A DNA stretch of 64,000 bases from Crocinitomicaceae bacterium (GTDB lineage: Bacteria; Bacteroidota; Bacteroidia; Flavobacteriales_D; Sanyastnellaceae), in the NCBI GenBank assembly GCA_002700285.1, contig PACT01000022.1, forward strand, positions 1-64,000, in the 5' to 3' direction. Every line of letters starts with the position of its first letter. Within the stretch, counting starts at the first letter, position 1. The notes beneath the pieces were generated by a model. The model ran no database searches. It saw nothing but the letters and a program-made list of their open reading frames with translations, and was not told where the DNA came from. Made by a program: the position numbers and the translations under genes. Positions 63,422 to 64,000 of this stretch are shown here, in pieces.

Positions 63422-64000
63422 ATGACTGTGCTCCGCTATTTTTTATCAGTGTTTACACTCCTTATTGTTGCATCACTCTCCCCGTTTTGTCAGGGCGTTG
63501 TGATCAACGAGGTAGACGCTCTAACGTCTGAAAACCCTCAGTTTGTTGAGATTTATGGATCTCCAAACACAGGCCTGGAAGGACACTCTCTTGCGATGAT
63601 TAAGTCGGTTTTTCTTGGAGGTGGCGCATACGGAGTAGAAGTTTATGATGCGATATCTCTTGAAGGTCTGGCTTTAGATTCGGAGGGTTTTCTATCCATA
63701 GAGCTCGAGCTTAATACGACCATCGCTGCCGTCGCAATATATGAGCTAGATATAAGCATGTTGCCCGTCGGAGTGACACCTCCGGCAGATGACATCGTTG
63801 ATGCGATTGTTTATGGCAACACATCACCCACCCACCCTCAGGCGGCGGTTATTATTCAAGCCATCATGCCAAGCGGTGCGGGGTTGTTATTTGAAGGAAC
63901 AGAAGAAAACCCTATCGGGCACTCTCTTTCAAGACTCCCAAACGGAGGCGACCCATTCGATTTAACGTCCTACGCGCTTCAGGCCCCATCCATGGGGATT
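63422..64000 (+). CDS. Secreted lamin-tail-like domain protein (3' partial)
   Basis: 193 codons from an ATG at 63422, open to the window edge. A signal peptide (MTVLRYFLSVFTLLIVASLS) is followed by GVVINEVDALTSENPQFVEIYG, the start typical of lamin-tail (LTD) domains that bind surfaces or nucleic acids in extracellular proteins. LSRLPNGGDPFDL later in the segment also fits LTD proteins. The rest lies beyond the window, so any enzymatic domain is unknown. Confidence 0.8.
   Translation, partial: MTVLRYFLSVFTLLIVASLSPFCQGVVINEVDALTSENPQFVEIYGSPNTGLEGHSLAMIKSVFLGGGAYGVEVYDAISLEGLALDSEGFLSIELELNTTIAAVAIYELDISMLPVGVTPPADDIVDAIVYGNTSPTHPQAAVIIQAIMPSGAGLLFEGTEENPIGHSLSRLPNGGDPFDLTSYALQAPSMGI

Overview
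The window looks like a chromosomal segment of a marine-type Bacteroidota bacterium, most likely order Flavobacteriales (Cryomorphaceae/Schleiferiaceae/Crocinitomicaceae-like). The grounds are DUF4175, DUF4270, DUF4296 and DUF4837 proteins, a PorW/SprE type IX secretion (T9SS) lipoprotein, an M1 peptidase with a T9SS C-terminal sorting tail, promoter boxes of the Bacteroidota TTG-N20-TAnnTTTG type, an F1Fo operon without atpDC, and secreted proteins rich in CGVCGG and 'GC.D..A.NY' modules. I see no insertion sequence, prophage, CRISPR array or rRNA. Two parS-like palindromes lie in ybeY and mnmG, which suggests the right end is in the origin-proximal domain.

Layout. 1-9.7 kb is a block of secreted proteins: a giant mosaic protein running off the left edge (RTX-like, Cys-rich and HYR-like repeats), a lysyl-oxidase-domain protein, a glucose/sorbosone dehydrogenase-like protein and a protein with a triplicated domain. 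The last three share a dockerin-like C-terminal tail. 9.8-16.4 kb is a plus-strand run: coiled-coil protein, YraN, RluB-type pseudouridine synthase, polyprenol-phosphate mannosyltransferase-like protein, dihydroorotase, DUF4296 lipoprotein, UvrC. 16.4-22 kb (minus) has a flavin oxidoreductase, a GT4 glycosyltransferase, AsnB, ThiL and a SlyD-like isomerase. 22-28 kb has the M1 peptidase facing a DUF4837-MltD-TatA-PanC operon. 28-33 kb (plus) has a starch-synthase N-domain protein, a DUF4270 lipoprotein, GlmS and an outer-membrane barrel. 33-44 kb (mostly minus) has a cyclase-family protein, an NtrY-like kinase, atpBEFHAG with two accessory membrane proteins, a bactofilin and PorW/SprE. 44-52 kb has an M23 peptidase, a PfkB kinase, tRNA-Asn, and a possible MORN-protein/PAS-kinase/LytTR-regulator operon whose first gene is frameshifted. 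52-64 kb has an RpiB-M28 peptidase fusion ORF, a TlpA-like lipoprotein, an ALDH7-type dehydrogenase, a YkgJ protein, the MnmG-YbeY-HATPase-DUF4175 operon and the start of another secreted protein.

Most of the window is housekeeping (ATP synthesis, wall precursor supply and turnover, tRNA/rRNA modification, DNA repair, pyrimidine, pantothenate and thiamine metabolism) around a substantial secretion/surface component. The most notable items are the lysyl oxidase domain with copper ligands and both quinone-forming residues alignable to the human enzyme, the dockerin-like tail on three neighbouring secreted proteins, the RpiB-M28 fusion with an internal signal sequence, the A10-frameshifted MORN gene beside a two-component system, and the two parS-like sites. 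All identifications come from reading the sequence and remembered family features; no database search was run.
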